From Nonomuraea sp. SYSU D8015 (lineage in GTDB: Bacteria > Actinomycetota > Actinomycetes > Streptosporangiales > Streptosporangiaceae), in assembly GCF_008065375.1 (NCBI RefSeq), contig NZ_VJYI01000002.1:248001-312000 (forward strand): a stretch of 64,000 bases of DNA. The letters are read 5' to 3'. Of this stretch, positions 47,598 to 55,988 are shown piece by piece. The position numbers and the translations under genes are program-made. Below the pieces are notes generated by a model that saw nothing but the letters and a program-made list of their open reading frames with translations, had not been told where the DNA came from and did not search any database. Each line of letters opens with the position of its first letter. The stretch's first letter is position 1.

Positions 47598-47684
47598 CGT
47601 CCACTCTCCTTGTCGGGAAGGAAGGTGTAGCCGGAAGGAATGGTTTGGGGCCCGACTTTCGGGGCCGTTCGCCCAATCTTACAC

Positions 47685-47695
47685 TGCAAGTTGCA
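47685..47695. promoter_or_regulatory. operator candidate TGCAAGTTGCA, copy 1
   Basis: Perfect 5-base inverted repeat around a central G. It is 88 bases from the XRE start codon. Confidence 0.5.
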
Positions 47696-47830
47696 CGAGT
47701 CGTGCCGATTGGCCTTGCCAGAAGGCTTTCACGGGTAGAGCGTAGGAGCAAGACGAGTTCCGCGAAGCTCCCCCAGGTAGAGGAGCTCTTCCAGCTAGCT
47801 CCCCCATCTAGGCGGATCCGACACTTCTCG

Positions 47831-47841
47831 TGCAAGTTGCA
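47831..47841. promoter_or_regulatory. operator candidate TGCAAGTTGCA, copy 2
   Basis: Identical to copy 1 and 146 bases away. It is nearer to the plus-strand small genes than to the XRE gene, so the pair could serve both directions. Confidence 0.5.
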
Positions 47842-47963
47842 TGGCAAGTCCAGAGGCAAGATGCGAAGAAATTCAAATCTTCCTTGCTCAAGGTATTGCA
47901 GCAGGGCGCACCTGGGGGGACGATCGGGTAGACGGAGGTTTCTCGAGTGTGAGGAGGCCGGGC

Positions 47964-48107
47964 ATGACGACATCGCCGCACGCACCGGGCTTCCCGCTCA
48001 TGATCGCGTGCCCGCACGCGGGCCGTCACGCCGGCAACGTCGCCGTCCCGGAATCGAATCTCAACCCCAGGGAGGGCGCCTGCCGGAAGGATCGCGAAAT
48101 CGCCTGA
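47964..48107 (+). CDS. possible small protein, 47 residues
   Basis: ATG at 47964 stands six bases after a perfect AGGAGG. The product starts MTTSPHAPGFPLMIACPHAG and ends CRKDREIA; no domain recognised. The strong ribosome-binding site is the main support. It would be the first gene of the plus-strand run that includes the 71- and 215-residue products. Confidence 0.35.
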   Translation: MTTSPHAPGFPLMIACPHAGRHAGNVAVPESNLNPREGACRKDREIA

Positions 48108-48281
48108 CGAGTGCAGCGCTACGGAATCGAGCGCATGTGGGCTCAGCCGAGCACAAAAAGTGCCGGCCGACGCCGATGACCAGTTCCCCGCATATGGGCT
48201 GCCACCCAGCGACGGAACCGGTCATCAGCCGTCGGACCGGCAAAGAAGCCACCTCTAGAAATGCCGCGAAAGGGGTCTTCT

Positions 48282-48497
48282 ATGTACTCACAAGGTACCA
48301 AGGGACTCAGCCGAATCAAGTCCCGGATCCGGGAACTCATCGCATGGGCCGATCGCGAAATCTGCATGGAGCCCGACGAATTCGCATACCGCATCGGGTG
48401 GACCGTGACCAAGACGGGATTCGGCGCCCGTCGCTACCGGGATCCACGCTTCGACCAGCTCCGCCTGCCCCGCCGGGTGCACGAGGAGGTGACGTGA
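48282..48497 (+). CDS. small hypothetical protein of the conjugation-relic module
   Basis: 71 residues, basic and helical: MYSQGTKGLSRIKSRIRELI, then AWADREICMEPDEFAYRIGW, ending RLPRRVHEEVT. The ATG at 48282 follows AAGGGG by six bases; an ATG at 48261 is in frame but less supported. Its stop is one base before the next gene's GTG, so they are probably co-translated. No family is recognised; small genes of this kind occur before transfer genes in actinobacterial conjugative elements. Confidence 0.6.
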   Translation: MYSQGTKGLSRIKSRIRELIAWADREICMEPDEFAYRIGWTVTKTGFGARRYRDPRFDQLRLPRRVHEEVT

Positions 48498-48498
48498 G

Positions 48499-49146
48499 GT
48501 GCCGAGGAACCCGCGCAACCAGATCTACCCGGCCAACGAGGACCTGCCCGCCGCCCGGGGCGGCGGGCCGCTCGTCCGGCTCTGGCGCATCCGCACCGAG
48601 TTGCTGATGCTCGCCGCGCTTGCGCTGTTCACGCTGACCGTGCTGGGCGCGACGCGGGAGGGCCAGTGGGTGCCCTTCGTGCTGCTGACGAGCGCGATCT
48701 CGGTGCCGGCCGTCACCAGGACGGGGCGAAACTGGATCACCGCCCACTTCTGGTGCGTGGTGTCCAGGCACCGCCTGCAGCGGGTCTGCCTGGAGACGAC
48801 GATGCACACCAGGGCAGGGCGGATCCCCCTGGTTCTGTGGATCACGCCGACGACGACCGGCGAGAAGGCGCTGATCCTGACGCGGGCCGGGATCTGCGCC
48901 GAGGAGTTCGAGGCGTACAGCGAGGAGATCGCGGCCGCCTGCTGGGCCAGGAGCGTGAACGTCTACCGGCACCGCACGCGGGCGCACCTGCTGATCGTGG
49001 AGATCGTCCGGCGTGACGAGGTCCCGGGCGCCGCCTCACCGGGGCTGGACCGGCTCTATGGCCGGCACGCCTGGGTCTCGCTCCGGCCCGACCTCGAGGA
49101 GCCGCCTGATCTGCGCACCCCGGTCATGGTGCCGCAGGTCGGCTAA
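48499..49146 (+). CDS. membrane protein of actinobacterial conjugative-element type
   Basis: 215 residues. Two adjacent membrane helices at about residues 36-72 (LLMLAALALFTLTVLGATRE, WVPFVLLTSAISVPAVTRTG), then a cytoplasmic domain with FWCVVSRHRLQRVCLETTMH, TRAGRIPLVLWITPTTTGEK and CAEEFEAYSEEIAAACWARS. I recognise this pattern from proteins encoded directly before the FtsK/TraB translocase of actinomycete integrative conjugative elements. No translocase follows here; a molybdopterin oxidoreductase does. It may be a relic or a domesticated gene. The start is GTG at 48499. Confidence 0.72.
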   Translation: MPRNPRNQIYPANEDLPAARGGGPLVRLWRIRTELLMLAALALFTLTVLGATREGQWVPFVLLTSAISVPAVTRTGRNWITAHFWCVVSRHRLQRVCLETTMHTRAGRIPLVLWITPTTTGEKALILTRAGICAEEFEAYSEEIAAACWARSVNVYRHRTRAHLLIVEIVRRDEVPGAASPGLDRLYGRHAWVSLRPDLEEPPDLRTPVMVPQVG

Positions 49147-49182
49147 GACCCTGGGAAGGGAATGGGGCCTGATCCCAGGGGC

Positions 49183-49214
49183 AAGCCCCGGAGACCGCGG
49201 GGGCTCCGGGGCTT
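49183..49214 (+). terminator. hairpin after the conjugation-relic module
   Basis: AAGCCCCGGAG (49183-49193) pairs with CTCCGGGGCTT (49204-49214), 11 bp with a 10-base loop, 37 bases after the stop at 49146. Confidence 0.7.
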
Positions 49215-49270
49215 CCGCATGCGCCGGGTACGGGCCAAGATGAGTTCAGCTGGCGAACTCAGGAGGCGTG

Positions 49271-51451
49271 ATGACGTCGACCGTCCACCGGACTTGTCCG
49301 CTCTGCGAGGCCGTCTGCGGCCTGACGCTCACCCTCGACGAGGGCGGGCACGTGACCAGCGTCCGCGGCGACAAGGACGATCCGTTCAGCAAGGGGTTCA
49401 TCTGCCCGAAGGGAGCCAGCCTCGGCCGGCTGGACGAGGACCCCGACCGGCTGCGCAAGCCGCTCGTCCGGGAGGGCGACCTGTGGCGCGAGGTCGGCTG
49501 GGACGAGGCGTTCGCCGCCGTGAAGGCGGGCCTCGACCGGGTGACCGACCGCCAGTCGATCGCCGTCTACCTCGGCAACCCCAACGCGCACAGCATGGCG
49601 GGGGCTCTCTACGGCGCCCCGCTCATCAAGGCCCTCGGCACCCGCAACGTGTTCTCCGCCAGCACCGCCGACCAGATGCCCAAACACGTGGCCAGCGGCC
49701 TGATGTTCGGGCACCCGCTGGCCATCCCGGTCCCCGATCTCGACCGCACCGACTACCTGCTCATGCTGGGCGCCAACCCGCTGGAGTCCAACGGCTCGCT
49801 GTGCACCGCGCCCGACTTCCCCGGCCGGCTGAAGGCCCTGCGCAGGCGCGGCGGGCGGCTCGTCGTGGTCGACCCGCGCCGCACGCGGACCGCCGCGCTG
49901 GCCGACGAGCACGTGTTCGTCCGCCCGGGGACCGACGCGTACCTGCTGTTCGGCATGGTCCACACGCTGTTCGCCGAGGATCTCATCACGCCTGCCCAGG
50001 AGGTCAACGGGCTGGCGGAGGTGCGGGAGGCGGCCAAGCACTTCCCGCCGGAGTCCGTCGCCCGCCGCACCGGGGTGCCCGCCGACGTGATCGTGCGGCT
50101 GGCGAGGGAGCTCGCGGCGGCGCGTACGGCCGCCGTGTACGCCAGGATCGGCACGTGCACGGCCGAGTTCGGCACGCTGGCCCAGTGGCTGGTGGACGTG
50201 CTCAACGTGCTCACCGGCAACCTCGACCGGCCGGGCGGCGCCATGTTCCCCAAGCCCGCGACGGAGTTCGGGGCGCGCCGCCGGCCCTACCAGGTGGGGC
50301 GGTGGAGGAGCCGGGTCCGGGGCCTGCCCGAGGCGAACGGCGAGCTGCCGGTGGCCACGCTCGCCGACGAGATCGAGACGCCGGGCGAGGGGCAGGTCAC
50401 GTTCCTGATCACGATCGCGGGCAACCCCGTCCTGTCAGCGCCCCACGGGGACAGGCTCGATGCGGCCTTCCAGCGGCTCGACTTCATGGTGAGCGTGGAC
50501 CCGTACCTGAACGAGACCACCAAGCACGCCAACGTGATCCTGCCACCGCCGCGGGTGCTGCAGTCGGGGCACTATGACTTCGCGCTGCTCGGATTCGCCG
50601 TACGCAACTACACGCGGTATTCACCGCCGCTGCTGCCGCTGGACGGGCAGCCGTCCGAGGCCCAGATCCTCGCCAGGCTGGCCATGATCGCCTCGGGGCT
50701 CGAAGGTGACCTGGACGCGTTCGTCATCGACGAGATGCTGCGCAAGGCCACGCAGACGCCGGGCTCCGGCGTCGAGGGCCGCGACGTCGCCGAGCTGCGC
50801 GACGCGCTGGAGGGCGAGACCGGCGGCGAGCGCAGGCTCGACCTCATGCTCCGGCTCGGCCCGTACGGCGAGTGGACCGGCAAGGGCGACCTGTCGCTGC
50901 GCAAGCTGCTCGACAACCCGCACGGCCTGGACCTCGGCCCGCTGGAGCCCCGCCTGGACGAGGTGCTCAAGACCGCCTCCGGGCTGATCGAGCTGGCGCC
51001 GCCGCAGCTCATCGAGGACGTGGAGCGGCTGCGGAGCAAGCTGGACGAGGAGCCGCCGGAGATCGTCCTGATCGGACGGCGCCACCTGCGCTCCAACAAC
51101 AGCTGGCTGCACAACGTGGGCACGCTGGTCGGCGGCAGCAACACCTGCACGCTGCAGATCAACCCGGCAGACGTCGCCAGGCTGGGGCTGGACGGGGAGG
51201 CCGTGGTGCGCTCGGCGAAAGGCCAGGTCACGGTGCCGCTGGAGCCCACCGACACCATCATGCCCGGCGTGGTCAGCCTGCCGCACGGCTGGGGTCACGC
51301 GGGCAGCGCGCAGAGCGTGGCCGCCGAGCACGCCGGGGTCAGCGTGAACGCGCTCACCGACGAGTCAGCCATCGACGTTCCATCTGGTAACGCAGTGTTC
51401 AACGGAGTTCCGGTCAGTATTTCACCAACCGGGGTGATCAACGCACATTAG
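49271..51451 (+). CDS. molybdopterin-dependent oxidoreductase with N-terminal [4Fe-4S] domain
   Basis: 726 residues of the bis-MGD DMSO-reductase superfamily. A [4Fe-4S] site is formed by cysteines 9, 12, 16 and 45 (TCPLCEAVCGL and GFICPKGASLGRL). The molybdopterin-binding blocks include YLLMLGANPLESNGS, LVVVDPRRTRTAALADEHVF and VRPGTDAYLLFGMVH, and the C-terminal domain carries RSNNSWLHNVGTLVGGSNTC. No cysteine or selenocysteine is seen where formate dehydrogenases bind the metal, so another ligand is used. No electron-transfer subunits are adjacent. AGGAGG lies four bases before the ATG at 49271. The substrate is unknown. Confidence 0.9.
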   Translation: MTSTVHRTCPLCEAVCGLTLTLDEGGHVTSVRGDKDDPFSKGFICPKGASLGRLDEDPDRLRKPLVREGDLWREVGWDEAFAAVKAGLDRVTDRQSIAVYLGNPNAHSMAGALYGAPLIKALGTRNVFSASTADQMPKHVASGLMFGHPLAIPVPDLDRTDYLLMLGANPLESNGSLCTAPDFPGRLKALRRRGGRLVVVDPRRTRTAALADEHVFVRPGTDAYLLFGMVHTLFAEDLITPAQEVNGLAEVREAAKHFPPESVARRTGVPADVIVRLARELAAARTAAVYARIGTCTAEFGTLAQWLVDVLNVLTGNLDRPGGAMFPKPATEFGARRRPYQVGRWRSRVRGLPEANGELPVATLADEIETPGEGQVTFLITIAGNPVLSAPHGDRLDAAFQRLDFMVSVDPYLNETTKHANVILPPPRVLQSGHYDFALLGFAVRNYTRYSPPLLPLDGQPSEAQILARLAMIASGLEGDLDAFVIDEMLRKATQTPGSGVEGRDVAELRDALEGETGGERRLDLMLRLGPYGEWTGKGDLSLRKLLDNPHGLDLGPLEPRLDEVLKTASGLIELAPPQLIEDVERLRSKLDEEPPEIVLIGRRHLRSNNSWLHNVGTLVGGSNTCTLQINPADVARLGLDGEAVVRSAKGQVTVPLEPTDTIMPGVVSLPHGWGHAGSAQSVAAEHAGVSVNALTDESAIDVPSGNAVFNGVPVSISPTGVINAH

Positions 51452-51454
51452 GGT
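51449..51454 (+). promoter_or_regulatory. -10 element of a probable leaderless transcript (HD nucleotidase)
   Basis: TAGGGT fits TANNNT and ends seven bases before the GTG at 51462. It overlaps the stop codon of the molybdopterin gene. No Shine-Dalgarno sequence precedes either GTG candidate. Confidence 0.4.
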
Positions 51455-51461
51455 GTCGCGC

Positions 51462-52064
51462 GTGACTATCGCGCCAGAAGAGGACCGCCTGACCGCCCAG
51501 ATCTCCTTCGCCATCGAAATCGACAAGTTGAAGCGGATCATCCGCCGCAACCATCTCATCGACGGTTCGCGGCGGGAGAACTCCGCGGAGCACTCCTGGT
51601 ACGTGGGCATGCTGGCGATGGTCCTCGGCGAGCATGCCCCGCCGGGGACCGACCTCCAACGGGTGGTGGCCATGTTGCTGGTGCACGATCTGGTGGAGAT
51701 CGACGCCGGTGACGCGTTCGTCTACGACCCGGTGGAGGTGGCCGCGCAGCCCGAGGCCGAGCGGGCGGCCGCCGAGCGCATCTTCGGCCTGTTGCCGGAG
51801 GAGCAGGCTGCGTGGGTGCGGGAGCTCTGGGACGAGTTCGAGGCCCGGAGTACACCGGAGGCCAAGTTCGCCAAGGCGCTCGACCGCTTCGCCCCGATCC
51901 TGGCCAACCACCACACCGAAGGCGGCACGTGGCCGCTGTTCAAGGTCAAGGCCTCGCAGGTGAGGGAGAAGGTGCGGATGATCGAGGAGGGCTCCCCCTC
52001 GCTCGGCGCGTACGCCCTGGAACTGGTTGAACTCTCCGTGGCCAGAGGGCACCTGTCCGAGTGA
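51462..52064 (+). CDS. HD domain protein, YfbR/HDDC2-like 5'-deoxynucleotidase
   Basis: 200 residues. The metal-binding HD motifs are AEHSWYVGMLAMVLG and MLLVHDLVEIDAGD, with the downstream aspartate in KALDRFAPILANHHTEGG. Members dephosphorylate deoxynucleoside 5'-monophosphates. The GTG at 51462 is preferred because of the -10 element at leaderless distance; GTG at 51453 is in frame. It starts ten bases after the molybdopterin gene, but the promoter suggests independent expression. Confidence 0.88.
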   Translation: MTIAPEEDRLTAQISFAIEIDKLKRIIRRNHLIDGSRRENSAEHSWYVGMLAMVLGEHAPPGTDLQRVVAMLLVHDLVEIDAGDAFVYDPVEVAAQPEAERAAAERIFGLLPEEQAAWVRELWDEFEARSTPEAKFAKALDRFAPILANHHTEGGTWPLFKVKASQVREKVRMIEEGSPSLGAYALELVELSVARGHLSE

Positions 52065-52093
52065 TCCCCTCGCGGCCGGGGTAGGGGACTGTC

Positions 52094-53005
52094 GTGAAAG
52101 AGTCAGTACGAGCGAGACGTCGGCAATTGCGGGGTTTCGCCGGGCCGGTTGCCCTAGCCGATCGGCTCGAGAAGTCGAAGGCCATGGACAAGCCCGTCAG
52201 AGTGCTGGCCAAAGCCGTACGCCGGCGCATTCCTCCCGGCCGACTACGCGACCTGCTGCACGGCGTGCCCCTGGGCGAGCCGCTGCACCCGCCGCTGGCC
52301 TCGGTCAGCCTGGGCTGCTGGATGTCGACGGCCGTGCTGGACCTGGCGGGCGCCGACGCGCGGGCCGCGCGGCTGCTGCTGGCCACGGGCGTCGCCAACG
52401 CGCTGCCCACCGTGGCCGCCGGGCTGACGGACTGGTCCTCTCTCCACCGCGAGCAGCAGCGGGTGGGTTTCGTCCACATGCTGTCGAACCTGACCGCGTT
52501 CAGCCTGTTCTCCGCGTCGCTGGCGGCCCGCCTGCGCGGCCAGGAGCGCACCGGGAAGATATTGTCCTTCACCGGGCTGGGCATCGGCATGCTCGGCGCC
52601 TATCTGGGCGGCCACATGGCGTACCGGCAGGCGGCGGGGGCCAACCACGCCCCGCAGGTCACCCACCTGGTGCCGCTGGGCTGGCACGACCTGTGCCCCA
52701 TCAGGGATCTGCCGGACGGCCGGCCGGTGGCGCGGCGGCTCGGCTACATCCAGCTCTTCGTGCTGCGCCAGGGCGACGGCGTGACCGTGCTCGCCGACCA
52801 CTGCCCGCACCTGGCCGGGCCGCTGCACCAGGGCCGGCTGGTCATGAGCGACGGCGAGGCGTGCGTGGTCTGCCCGTGGCACGGGAGCACGTTCCGGCTC
52901 GCGGACGGCTCCGTGCGGCACGGGCCCGCGACCGCTCCCGCGCCCACGTTCGAGACGCGGATCCGGCGGGACGGCACGATCCAGGTCCGGCCCGGCTTGA
53001 CCTGA
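52094..53005 (+). CDS. Rieske [2Fe-2S] protein with DUF2231 membrane domain
   Basis: 303 residues. The N-terminal half is a DUF2231-type membrane domain of four helices (HPPLASVSLGCWMSTAVLDL, GVANALPTVAAGLTDWSSL, MLSNLTAFSLFSASLAARLR, SFTGLGIGMLGAYLGGHMAY). The C-terminal Rieske domain has both cluster motifs: ADHCPHLAGPLHQG (C-x-H) and VVCPWHGSTFRL (C-x2-H). It would carry electrons at the membrane, possibly for a dioxygenase-like partner. The start is GTG at 52094 with GGGG upstream. It lies near the molybdopterin gene, but a link between them is only suggested by position. Confidence 0.9.
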   Translation: MKESVRARRRQLRGFAGPVALADRLEKSKAMDKPVRVLAKAVRRRIPPGRLRDLLHGVPLGEPLHPPLASVSLGCWMSTAVLDLAGADARAARLLLATGVANALPTVAAGLTDWSSLHREQQRVGFVHMLSNLTAFSLFSASLAARLRGQERTGKILSFTGLGIGMLGAYLGGHMAYRQAAGANHAPQVTHLVPLGWHDLCPIRDLPDGRPVARRLGYIQLFVLRQGDGVTVLADHCPHLAGPLHQGRLVMSDGEACVVCPWHGSTFRLADGSVRHGPATAPAPTFETRIRRDGTIQVRPGLT

Positions 53006-53021
53006 AGTTTGGTTGAGGTCC

Positions 53022-53027
53022 TACCGT
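53022..53027 (+). promoter_or_regulatory. -10 element of a probable leaderless transcript (NmrA-like gene)
   Basis: TACCGT fits TANNNT and ends seven bases before the ATG at 53035. TTGACC at 52997-53002 is a reasonable -35 with a 19-base spacer, overlapping the end of the Rieske gene. Confidence 0.5.
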
Positions 53028-53034
53028 CCTTTCC

Positions 53035-53853
53035 ATGGGAAAGATTCTGGTGACCGGCGCGACCGGGAATGTGGGCAGGCATGTGGTTTCCCAGCTCGCG
53101 GACGCCGGACTGGCGGTACGTGCGCTCGTCAGGGACCCCGGGCGGGCGCGGCTGCCGGTGGAGATGGCGCAAGGCGACCTCACCGTGCCGGAGACGCTGC
53201 ACCCGGCGCTGGAGGACGTCGAGAGCGTGTTCCTGCTCTGGCCGGGTTTCACGGCGGACGGCGCGGCCGAGGTCGTGGAGGCGATCGCCAAGCACGCGCG
53301 GCGCGTCGTGTACCTGTCGGCCAACGTCCCCGACGAGCCGGTGACGCACTACCACGAGATCGAGCGGCTGATCCGGCATTCGGGGACGGCCTGGACGTTC
53401 CTGCGGCCCGGCGGTTTCGCGGTCAACACCTTGGGGTGGGCCGGGCAGATCCGGCAGGGGGTCGTGCGCTGGCCGTACGGGCAGGCGTCCAGGTCGCTGA
53501 TCCACGAGAAGGACATCGCGGCGGTGGCCGTGCACGTGCTGACCTCGGGCGGACACAGCGGGGCCACGTACGTCCTCACCGGCCCTGAGCAGCTGACCCA
53601 GGCCGAGCAGGTGCGCGTGATCGGCGAGGTGACGGGGCGCGAGGTGCGGTGGGAGGACCAGGCGCCGGACGAGGCCCGCGAGCAGCTCATGGCAGCCTGG
53701 GGCGACCCGGCGTTCGTGGAGGACGCGCTGCGGGCGTGGGAGGGGTTGGTGACCGTTCCCGAGCCCGTCACCGGCACCGTGGAGAGGCTGCTCGGCAGGC
53801 CCGCGCTGACGTTCCGCCAGTGGGCGGAGGACCACGTGTCGGACTTCAGGTGA
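53035..53853 (+). CDS. NmrA-like NAD(P)-binding protein
   Basis: 272 residues, atypical SDR. MGKILVTGATGNVGRHVVSQ is the nucleotide loop, WTFLRPGGFAVNTLGWAGQI is the family signature, and the C-terminal substrate domain is LTQAEQVRVIGEVTGREVRW. Members either sense NADP(H) or reduce quinones and other small molecules. The ATG at 53035 has a -10 element at leaderless distance and no ribosome-binding site. Its end overlaps a small convergent gene by eight bases. Confidence 0.9.
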   Translation: MGKILVTGATGNVGRHVVSQLADAGLAVRALVRDPGRARLPVEMAQGDLTVPETLHPALEDVESVFLLWPGFTADGAAEVVEAIAKHARRVVYLSANVPDEPVTHYHEIERLIRHSGTAWTFLRPGGFAVNTLGWAGQIRQGVVRWPYGQASRSLIHEKDIAAVAVHVLTSGGHSGATYVLTGPEQLTQAEQVRVIGEVTGREVRWEDQAPDEAREQLMAAWGDPAFVEDALRAWEGLVTVPEPVTGTVERLLGRPALTFRQWAEDHVSDFR

Positions 53854-54067
53854 CCTCGTCGGCCGGGTGCTCGACAAGTGCCAGGATGCGGCTGGACATG
53901 AACCGGGCCGTGCGTACGGGGGTGCCGCTGCGGGTGACCTCGCTCACCTCGACGAGCCCCCGGCGCGTGGCCACCTCGACCCGCCGGCCGGCGCGGGTGG
54001 CCCTGATCTCATAAGTACGCGGGGTGCCGCCCGCGTCGATGACGATTTCCACCCGGTCACCCTTCAT
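53846..54067 (-). CDS. small conserved hypothetical protein
   Basis: 73 residues, rich in beta-strand-forming residues and charged: MKGDRVEIVIDAGGTPRTYE, IRATRAGRRVEVATRRGLVE, then SGTPVRTARFMSSRILALVE. No domain recognised. The composition is protein-like and distinct from antisense artefacts. No Shine-Dalgarno sequence is seen; TATAAC six bases before the ATG may be a -10 of a leaderless transcript. The gene lies between the NmrA-like gene (convergent) and the TSUP exporter gene. Confidence 0.65.
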   Translation of the reverse strand: MKGDRVEIVIDAGGTPRTYEIRATRAGRRVEVATRRGLVEVSEVTRSGTPVRTARFMSSRILALVEHPADEVT

Positions 54068-54089
54068 GTCCGGGTTATACCCATTACCG

Positions 54090-54845
54090 CTATCCGTACA
54101 CCAGTACGATAATTGCGGTGACCCCCACGGCCACGATGATCCCCCGCAGCACGGAAGACGGGATCCGCCGCCCCAGCGTGGCGCCGAGGTAGCCGCCCGC
54201 CACCGCGCCCAGGGCCACCGCGAGCACGGCCTGCCAGTCCACGTCCGCGACGATCACGAACAGCACGGCCGCCACGGCGTTGACGACCAGCGCGAGGACG
54301 TTCTTCGCGGCGTTCACCCGCTGGAGGTGGTCGTCGAGGAAGCTGCCGAGCAGGCCGATCAGCAGCACGCCCTGGGCCGCGCCGAAGTAGCCGCCGTAGA
54401 CGCCCGCGGCCAGCACGCCCAGCCACAGCGCCGCGCCCCCGTGCGGATGCGTGTGCTGGCGCCGCTCGGCCAGCCGGCGGTTGAGCGTCGGCTGCGCCAG
54501 GACCAGCACGCAGGCCAGGGCGATCAGTGCGACCACGACGTACTCGAAGACGTCGGGGTCCAGGAACAGCAGCAGGATCCCGCCGATCAACGCCCCGGCC
54601 GCCGAGGCCGCGCCCAGGCGCAGCAGGCGGGCACGCTGGCCCAGGAGTTCGGCGCGGTAGCCGTACGCACCGGTGAACGAGCCGGGGACGAGGCCGACGG
54701 TGTTGGAGACGTTCGCCGTGATGGGGTCGACGCCGACGGCCACCAGAGCCGGGAACGTGATCAGCGACCCGGACCCGACGACCGCGTTGATGGCGCCCGC
54801 CAGCACCCCGGCCGCGCACACCACGACCAGTTCCCACCCCGTCAC
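54090..54845 (-). CDS. TSUP (TauE/SafE) family anion exporter
   Basis: 251 residues with about eight helices and the family's pseudo-repeat. It has VLAGAINAVVGSGSLITFPA at the start and VYGGYFGAAQGVLLIGLLGS in the second half. TSUP proteins export sulfite, sulfonates or other organic anions. The start is GTG at 54845, where GGGGAGGG lies three bases upstream; the longer frame is low-complexity. It stands alone between a small gene and the SPFH gene. Confidence 0.92.
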   Translation of the reverse strand: MTGWELVVVCAAGVLAGAINAVVGSGSLITFPALVAVGVDPITANVSNTVGLVPGSFTGAYGYRAELLGQRARLLRLGAASAAGALIGGILLLFLDPDVFEYVVVALIALACVLVLAQPTLNRRLAERRQHTHPHGGAALWLGVLAAGVYGGYFGAAQGVLLIGLLGSFLDDHLQRVNAAKNVLALVVNAVAAVLFVIVADVDWQAVLAVALGAVAGGYLGATLGRRIPSSVLRGIIVAVGVTAIIVLVYG

Positions 54846-54979
54846 GAACCCTCCCCGACTCAGGCATGGGCGCAGCCTGCGCCGGCCGCGCCGCGCGCGG
54901 CCCACCGTAGGCGCGTACCCGCTGCCTGCGGCGGCCCGCTGCACGCGGCCCACCGTAACGGGAGATCGTCAGCGGGTTG

Positions 54980-55903
54980 TCAGGGGGTGTCCGGACCCTT
55001 GGGGGGCGAGAAGAGGCCGCCCAGTCCCTCCAGGACCTTGCCCATCTCCGACGGCACGATCCAGATCTTGTTCGACTCCCCCCTCGCGATCTCCGGAAGG
55101 GTCTGCAGGTACTGGTACGCGAGCAACTGCTGGTCCGGCTTCCCCTCGTGGATGGCCTTGAACACCATCCCGATCGCGTCCGCCTGCCCCTTGGCCCGCA
55201 TGGCCTGGGCCTCCGCCTCCGCCTGCGCCCGCAGCACGGCCGCCTCGGCCTCGCCGCGCGCCCGCAGCACCGACGCCTGCTTCTCGCCCTCCGCCGCCAG
55301 GATCGCCGCCTGCCGCTGCCCTTCGGCGGCCAGCACGGCAGCGCGCTTGTCGCGGTCGGCGCGCATCTGCTTCTCCATCGAGTCCTGGATGGAGGCGGGC
55401 GGGTCGATGGCCTTCAGCTCGACCCGGTTGACCCGGATGCCCCACTTGCCGGTCGCCTCGTCGAGCTCGCCGCGCAACGCGGTGTTGATCTCCTCGCGTG
55501 AGGTCAGCGTGCGCTCCAGGTCCATGCCGCCGACCACGTTGCGCAGGGTCGTGACCGTGAGCTGCTCGACGGCGACGAGGAAGTTGGCGATCTCGTACGT
55601 GGCCGCCTTCGGATTCGTGACCTGGAAGTAGATCACGGTGTCGATGGAGACCACCAGGTTGTCGGAGGTGATCACCGGCTGCGGCGGGAACGACACCACC
55701 TGCTCGCGCAGGTCGATCATGTCCTTGATGCGGTCGATGAAGGGCACCACCAGGTTCAGCCCCGGTGTCAGCGTCCGGTGGTAGCGCCCGAGCCGCTCCA
55801 CGATGGCCGCCGTGGCCTGCGGGATGATGCGGATGGTACGGACCATCCCGAAGCCCACCGCCGCGACCACGACGAGGGCGACGATGAGCTGCTCGACGGA
55901 CAT
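54980..55903 (-). CDS. SPFH/Band 7 membrane protease regulator-like protein
   Basis: 307 residues. A membrane anchor (QLIVALVVVAAVGFGMVRTI) is followed by the SPFH domain (IVERLGRYHRTLTPGLNLVV, FPPQPVITSDNLVVSIDTVI, IRVNRVELKAIDPPASIQDS), a long Ala/Glu-rich coiled-coil (about 185-235) and a C-terminal region. Stomatin/HflK-like proteins form membrane microdomain rings and modulate proteases. No NfeD partner is adjacent. The ATG has GGAG nine bases upstream. Confidence 0.93.
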   Translation of the reverse strand: MSVEQLIVALVVVAAVGFGMVRTIRIIPQATAAIVERLGRYHRTLTPGLNLVVPFIDRIKDMIDLREQVVSFPPQPVITSDNLVVSIDTVIYFQVTNPKAATYEIANFLVAVEQLTVTTLRNVVGGMDLERTLTSREEINTALRGELDEATGKWGIRVNRVELKAIDPPASIQDSMEKQMRADRDKRAAVLAAEGQRQAAILAAEGEKQASVLRARGEAEAAVLRAQAEAEAQAMRAKGQADAIGMVFKAIHEGKPDQQLLAYQYLQTLPEIARGESNKIWIVPSEMGKVLEGLGGLFSPPKGPDTP

Positions 55904-55988
55904 GGCGACGCTCCGAAGTCGAAGGAACCGACTCCGTAGATCCTATTTCGTTTCGGCTTTGTGGGGCCTTTATGCGTATAAAACGTGA

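Larger units (their letters stand above)
47598..47963. other. divergent regulatory region, 366 bases
   Basis: Lies between the XRE gene and the plus-strand small genes and holds two TGCAAGTTGCA palindromes. Lower in GC than the surrounding DNA, as expected for promoters. No gene seen. Confidence 0.5.
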
